A stretch of 62,485 bases of DNA, from positions 1-62,485 of the forward strand of contig JAGNHN010000015.1 in the NCBI GenBank assembly GCA_018001695.1, written 5' to 3'. Both the position numbers and the translations under genes were made by a program. This stretch comes from Lentimicrobiaceae bacterium (GTDB lineage: Bacteria > Bacteroidota > Bacteroidia > Bacteroidales > JAGNHN01). Within the stretch, counting starts at the first letter, position 1; every line of letters starts with the position of its first letter. Below, piece after piece: positions 58,334 through 62,485 of this stretch. Under the pieces are notes generated by a model. That model saw only the letters and a program-made list of their open reading frames with translations. It did not search any database and was not told the origin of the DNA.

Positions 58334-60529
58334 ATGAATCAAAACAAGACGTCGCAGGTTGATTTTGACTCAACTGGTTTTCTGCTCTTTCTCTACAAAT
58401 GGCGAAAGGTGCTGATCTTGTCGCTCCTGATTGCAGCCCTGGGGGCGGTGATCGTCTCTTCTCCTCTGGTAATCACGCCCAAGTACAAGAGCTACGTGGT
58501 TCTGTTTCCTGTCTCAACCAACAGCATCAGTAAGGCCCTGCTTAGCGAGAATTTCAGTGGAAAGCAGGATATCCTCGAATTCGGAGAAGAAGAGCAGACA
58601 GAACAGATGCTGCAGATCCTCAATTCCAATAAAATCCGTGACAGGATCATCGAACAGTATGAGCTTCTGGAGCATTATGGAATAAATGCAGACTCACGCT
58701 ACCGTAATACCCGCTTGTACCGCGAGTATAACCGGAATATTTCCTTCAGGCGAACAGAGTATATGGCAGTAGAAATCAATGTCTACGACAAGGATCCTGC
58801 CATTGCTGCCGCCATTGCAAATCAGATCGCTTCTCTTCTCGACAGCACCAAGAATGCTATGCAACGTGAACGAGCCATCAAGGCTTTCAGAATCGTTGAA
58901 GCACAGTACCATTTCCTGCGCGATGAGATTCAGGAGATGGAGGACTCACTGACCTTCCTGCGCCAGCAAGGTGTTCATGACTACGAAAGTCAGGCGGAAA
59001 TGATCAACCAGCAGCTTGCCATTGAAGTAGCAAGGGGAAATCAAGCCGCAATCCGTGCCCTGGAAGAAAAACTTAACCTGCTGGCCATGTACGGTGGCCC
59101 TTATGTTTCTCTCCGGGATGCATTGGAGCACGAAAAAAAGCAACTGAGTCTGATTAAAGCTAAGTATGAGGAAGCCAAAGTAGATGCTGAACAGGAGTTG
59201 CCTCAGAAGTTTGTGGTGAATGAAGCTTACCCCGCCGACCGCAAATCATACCCCATCCGGTGGCTGATCGTTATGATCACCCTGGTAGCTGCTTTTATCC
59301 TGACAACATTCGTGTTGATCGCCATCGAGAACATCAGAAATGGCAGCTGGCGCAGAGGCCGTGCTGCTTCAACGATTACTCCTGTCCACCAGGCCCCGGC
59401 ATACCAGACCTACGCTGAGCCACAACCAACAGCTCCCCCTCCGGCAGCACCAGTGACGTATGCGGCTCCCGTTGAGCGGGCTGCCCCAGTCCCTCCATCC
59501 ACTGAAACGCCGAAAACAAACACACCCAGACCGGGAAAAGGTCTGACTCAAAAGACAAAGGAATTCATGGAACAATTTGCTGACAATACCCATCTCCTGC
59601 AGGTCGCCATCCGCTGGAGAATGCCCTTGCTGGTGGTCGGACTTGCTGCTGCGGTGCTGGCATCTGTGTTCTCCGGCCCTATGTTCATCAAACCACGATT
59701 CAAGTCTACGGCCGTCTTGTATCCAGCCAATATATGGCCCTATTCCGATGAGAGTGAAACAGAGCAAATGCTCCAATTGCTCAATTCCACGCAGATCAGG
59801 GACTCCATCATCACCCGTTTCGACCTGGGTATGCACTATGGTCTGAAACCGGATCTGAAATATTATACCAGTACCCTGCACTATATGTATGGCCGTTTCG
59901 TCAAGATCAAAAAGACAGAATATGAGTCGGTAAGCATTGAGGTCATGGACAGCGAACCCCAGCAGGCATATGAAATGGTGAATGCTATTATTCAGGTCTA
60001 CAACGGAATGGTCCAGCAGATGCATAAGATGAAGTTCTCCGAGGTCATGGTGAACTATGAAGAGGTCCTGAGCGTAAAGGAACATACCATAGATTCATTG
60101 AAGCAGCGGATGGAGACCTTAAACATGGAATATGGATTGCTGGACTATGCGAGTCAAAGTCGTGAGGTAACACGTGGTTTCCTGGGTACAGTCGATGGTG
60201 CCGGTAGCCGCATCAACCAGCAGGGTGTGCAGGATCTTAAGAAAAGCCTGCAGGAGAAAGGAGCTGAATTGCTGATGCTTCAGGAGCTCATTAAATCAGA
60301 ATCAGAAGGTTACAGTGAGTTCAAGCTGGATTATGATAAGGCCCTGCTTGATGTCAATCGCAGGTATAGCCACGCCAATGTGATCTCACCTCCCTCCGTC
60401 CCGGATAAGAAAGCCTATCCGATACGCTGGCTCATTGTGGCTTTTACCACCCTGGGAGCACTCCTGTTGGCCTATTGTGTCATACTCCTGATGGAAAACC
60501 TGAGGCTTCGCAAACGCAGCACGACCTGA
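58334..60529 (+). CDS. Chain-length regulator made of two tandem Wzz modules
   Basis: A 731-aa protein from ATG 58334. Module 1 (~1-345): a first helix RKVLILSLLIAALGAVIVSS, beginning VITPKYKSYVVLFPVSTN, EEQTEQMLQILNSNKIRDRI, a coiled-coil middle, and the end AYPADRKSYPIRWLIVMITLV with the second helix. A Pro/Ala-rich linker (~365-410) follows. Module 2 (~425-731) repeats the plan: RMPLLVVGLAAAVLASVFSG, FIKPRFKSTAVLYPANIW, ESETEQMLQLLNSTQIRDSI, a coiled coil, then VPDKKAYPIRWLIVAFTTLG and a last helix. Single Wzz proteins have one such module and set glycan chain length together with Wzy. Two fused modules would place four helices in the membrane. No kinase domain is present. The gene lies between a flippase and a Wzy/WaaL-like gene. 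Confidence 0.9.
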   Translation: MNQNKTSQVDFDSTGFLLFLYKWRKVLILSLLIAALGAVIVSSPLVITPKYKSYVVLFPVSTNSISKALLSENFSGKQDILEFGEEEQTEQMLQILNSNKIRDRIIEQYELLEHYGINADSRYRNTRLYREYNRNISFRRTEYMAVEINVYDKDPAIAAAIANQIASLLDSTKNAMQRERAIKAFRIVEAQYHFLRDEIQEMEDSLTFLRQQGVHDYESQAEMINQQLAIEVARGNQAAIRALEEKLNLLAMYGGPYVSLRDALEHEKKQLSLIKAKYEEAKVDAEQELPQKFVVNEAYPADRKSYPIRWLIVMITLVAAFILTTFVLIAIENIRNGSWRRGRAASTITPVHQAPAYQTYAEPQPTAPPPAAPVTYAAPVERAAPVPPSTETPKTNTPRPGKGLTQKTKEFMEQFADNTHLLQVAIRWRMPLLVVGLAAAVLASVFSGPMFIKPRFKSTAVLYPANIWPYSDESETEQMLQLLNSTQIRDSIITRFDLGMHYGLKPDLKYYTSTLHYMYGRFVKIKKTEYESVSIEVMDSEPQQAYEMVNAIIQVYNGMVQQMHKMKFSEVMVNYEEVLSVKEHTIDSLKQRMETLNMEYGLLDYASQSREVTRGFLGTVDGAGSRINQQGVQDLKKSLQEKGAELLMLQELIKSESEGYSEFKLDYDKALLDVNRRYSHANVISPPSVPDKKAYPIRWLIVAFTTLGALLLAYCVILLMENLRLRKRSTT

Positions 60530-60542
60530 TCCTCAAAGGACC

Positions 60543-61997
60543 ATGGAAGACAGAAGAAAGTTTTGGGTATACGGACTGAGCGCAGCATTTATCATGCTGA
60601 ATTCCTTCTTCATCATGAAGGAAATGTTCTGGTTTATGCTGCTGCCGGTGGTATTACTCGTAGCCATTGTCTTCCTGTTTTCCCTTGACCGACTGCTGCT
60701 GCTCATCGCATTCCTTACACCCCTTGCGATCAATATCAAGGATTTAAACCTGGGCTTCAGCGTTTCCCTGCCAACAGAACCTCTATTACTGGCAATCCTG
60801 ATCCTGTTCGTTTTGCGTCAGTTTCTGCAATCCGGTTTCGATAAAAAAGTCTTGTATCATCCAATATCGCTGGCGATATTCCTGTTGCTGTTGTGGATGT
60901 TCATTACTACCCTTACCAGCGCACTGCCGGTGGTGAGCATTAAATACCTGCTTTCCAGGCTATGGTTTGTGATTCCGATGTTCCTGCTCGGTACGCAACT
61001 ATTTAGGAAACTGGAGAATATAACGGCCTTTATCTGGCTTTACGTGGTTGCTATGACCGGGATTGTCTTCTTTACCATTATTAAACACGCCAGCTTTGGT
61101 TTTAATGAGGACATCGGTCACTGGGTGATGAGGCCTTTCTACAATGACCATACAGCTTATGGTGCAATGTTGGCCTTGTTCATTCCTGCCCTGACCGGTT
61201 TTGCGCTTTTCAGTGAGAACAGCCGCACAACGCGCCTGGTGTCATTTATATTTTTGGGGATATTCTTTGTTGCATTAATCCTCTCTTTCAGCCGGGCCGC
61301 ATGGATCAGCGTGGCTTTTTCATTTGGCGTTTTTATCCTGTTTATGCTTCGCATCCGCTTCAGGTGGGTGGCATTTGGGACATTGACCCTGGCTTTTCTC
61401 TTTTTCAGCTTTCAGAACCAGATCCTTGAAAGGCTGGAGAAGAACAAGCAGGACTCCTCCACCGACCTTGTCGAGCATATACGTTCCATCAGTAACATCT
61501 CTTCCGATGCTTCCAACCTGGAGCGTATCAACCGCTGGCAGTCGGCATTGAGGATGTTCCACGAGCGACCGGTGCTTGGATGGGGTCCCGGAACCTACCA
61601 GTTCCTCTATGCACCCTATCAGTACAGCAGGGAGAAGACCATCATCAGTACCAATGCCGGGGACATGGGCAACGCTCATAGCGAATACATCGGACCCCTT
61701 GCGGAATCTGGAATAGTGGGTACGCTTACGGTTATCCTGCTGATGATCATTGTTTTATATTCAGGTCTTCGCCTTGCCAGGCATGGGAGTACGCCCCGCG
61801 TGCGCATGTATTCCCTCGTCATCACGCTGGGGCTTATAACCTATTATACGCATGGATTGCTGAATAACTTTCTTGACACCGACAAAGCTGCAGTGCCCTT
61901 CTGGGCCTTTCTCGGGATGCTCGTAGCCATGGAAGTGTACCACAATACCAGCAATGCAGAAACAGAGGATTTACCGTCTGAGGTTAATGCAGGGTAG
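60543..61997 (+). CDS. O-antigen ligase/polymerase family protein (Wzy/WaaL-like)
   Basis: A 484-aa protein with about 11-12 membrane helices (for example AFIMLNSFFIMKEMFWFMLL at the start and LVSFIFLGIFFVALILSFSR mid-protein). The large external loop (~300-390) contains ERPVLGWGPGTYQFLY and NAHSEYIGPLAESGIVG, the latter with the His-Ser-Glu pattern typical of the Wzy_C/O-antigen ligase domain. SRAAWISVAF is another common motif. Such enzymes polymerise lipid-linked repeat units or attach the finished chain. It starts 13 bases after the Wzz gene, so they share a transcript, and the pairing supports a polymerase role. Confidence 0.9.
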   Translation: MEDRRKFWVYGLSAAFIMLNSFFIMKEMFWFMLLPVVLLVAIVFLFSLDRLLLLIAFLTPLAINIKDLNLGFSVSLPTEPLLLAILILFVLRQFLQSGFDKKVLYHPISLAIFLLLLWMFITTLTSALPVVSIKYLLSRLWFVIPMFLLGTQLFRKLENITAFIWLYVVAMTGIVFFTIIKHASFGFNEDIGHWVMRPFYNDHTAYGAMLALFIPALTGFALFSENSRTTRLVSFIFLGIFFVALILSFSRAAWISVAFSFGVFILFMLRIRFRWVAFGTLTLAFLFFSFQNQILERLEKNKQDSSTDLVEHIRSISNISSDASNLERINRWQSALRMFHERPVLGWGPGTYQFLYAPYQYSREKTIISTNAGDMGNAHSEYIGPLAESGIVGTLTVILLMIIVLYSGLRLARHGSTPRVRMYSLVITLGLITYYTHGLLNNFLDTDKAAVPFWAFLGMLVAMEVYHNTSNAETEDLPSEVNAG

Positions 61998-62029
61998 GAT
62001 TTACCGGGATAGAAGCCTGTCGCAATAGA

Positions 62030-62485
62030 CTATAGTTGCTTCAGTTTTTCAACGATTTCAGGAAGTTGTTTCATCAGCACCATCTCTCTCCAGACCGTGC
62101 GTGATTCGCGGGCAGGCACGCCAAAATAGACCTTTCCACCTTCGAGCGTTTTATCGACGCCTGATTTGGCCAGGACAACGGCACCTTTTCCAATCACCAG
62201 GTCTTTTTGCACAGCCACCTGACCCCAGAGAATGACGTCGTCTTCGAGGCGGGTAACACCGGCGATAGCTACGTGGGAAGAGATCAGGCAGCGTTCCCCG
62301 ATCACGGTATCGTGACCTACCTGGACGTGGTTGTCCAGCTTGCAGTGGTTTCCGATAGTCCCGAGTTTGACAGTTAAATTTTGCAACAGGTTGTTGAGCA
62401 ATACATTAAGCAGTGCACGATGGGTTTGTGACACTACATTTGCTCTTGTTCCAGGATTTTCGGCGGGATTTTTAACCCGATTGCT
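62030..62485 (-). CDS. LpxD-like hexapeptide-repeat acyltransferase (5' part outside window)
   Basis: The frame is open to the right edge; 151 C-terminal residues are visible (a GTG at 62434 is an unlikely start). From the middle on it matches LpxD-like (UDP-3-O-acylglucosamine N-acyltransferase) proteins: IGNHCKLDNHVQVGHDTVIG, LEDDVILWGQVAVQKDLVIG, GAVVLAKSGVDKTLEGGKVY, FGVPARESRTVWREM and KQLPEIVEKLKQL. Left-handed beta-helix (LbetaH) repeats are visible. LpxD adds a fatty acid in lipid A synthesis; this subtype is a second form seen in Bacteroidota and may act on another sugar. The first ~45 visible residues do not follow the hexapeptide rule well (for example LLNVLLNNLLQNLTVKLG), which may mean a divergent stretch or a sequence error. 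It converges with the O-antigen ligase gene. Confidence 0.75.
   Translation of the reverse strand, partial: SNRVKNPAENPGTRANVVSQTHRALLNVLLNNLLQNLTVKLGTIGNHCKLDNHVQVGHDTVIGERCLISSHVAIAGVTRLEDDVILWGQVAVQKDLVIGKGAVVLAKSGVDKTLEGGKVYFGVPARESRTVWREMVLMKQLPEIVEKLKQL

Overview
The window looks like chromosomal DNA of a Bacteroidota (Bacteroidetes) bacterium, probably an uncultured member. The evidence is internal. Five secreted proteins end in type IX secretion (T9SS) sorting domains: three of type A and two of the gliding-motility-associated type B. Several intergenic regions carry the phylum's TAnnTTTG -7 promoter box, with a TTG -33 element in three or four cases. Small families typical of the phylum (DUF4834-like, DUF6427-like, the YQA-type N-terminal surface domain) are present, and ordinary Shine-Dalgarno sequences are scarce.

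Layout. 1-2107: the end of an unknown gene, a small DUF5647-like gene, a 14-bp tandem repeat, then a two-gene surface module (short T9SS type A protein plus a lectin-fold-like DUF1566 protein). 2357-17786: a surface-polysaccharide cluster with an FkbM methyltransferase, a WecF-like (GT56) transferase on the opposite strand, a Wzx-type flippase, two AsnB-type amidotransferases, three other glycosyltransferases (two GT4, one GT2), a YfhO membrane protein and a glucuronyl-C5-epimerase-like protein. 17840-25356: secreted proteins, namely a T9SS type B protein, a second copy of the two-gene surface module (this one with a collagen-like stretch and a FISUMP domain), and a divergent 908-aa T9SS type B protein with PKD domains. 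25602-26653: a REP-associated (IS200-like) tyrosine transposase followed by hairpin repeats in both orientations, including an eight-copy array with a 55-bp period. 26753-30499: sugar epimerase, polyprenyl-phosphate glycosyltransferase and GT39-type transferase. 30639-33016: DUF4834-like gene, rpmH (too short for many gene callers) and pepD. 33902-48154: one 14.25-kb gene for a ~4750-aa secreted repeat protein with cohesin-like, dockerin-like and T9SS type A domains. 48346-55455: housekeeping genes (rsmG, a LysM muramidase, and a probable purD - DUF6427 - rnhB - unknown operon). 55503-62485: a second polysaccharide cluster with a GT4, a second flippase, a chain-length regulator made of two tandem Wzz modules, an O-antigen ligase/polymerase and a truncated LpxD-like acyltransferase.

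Together the genes mainly build and decorate the cell surface. Two sets of glycan assembly genes (flippases, chain-length control, polymerase, polyprenyl-phosphate and GT39 transferases) sit around a group of T9SS-exported adhesin-like proteins. The most unusual items are the double Wzz protein, the giant cohesin/dockerin-like protein, the transposase with its repeat array, and the duplicated two-gene surface module, one copy of which ends in a sequence resembling the variable region of diversity-generating retroelement targets. All assignments come from reading motifs; no database search was run.
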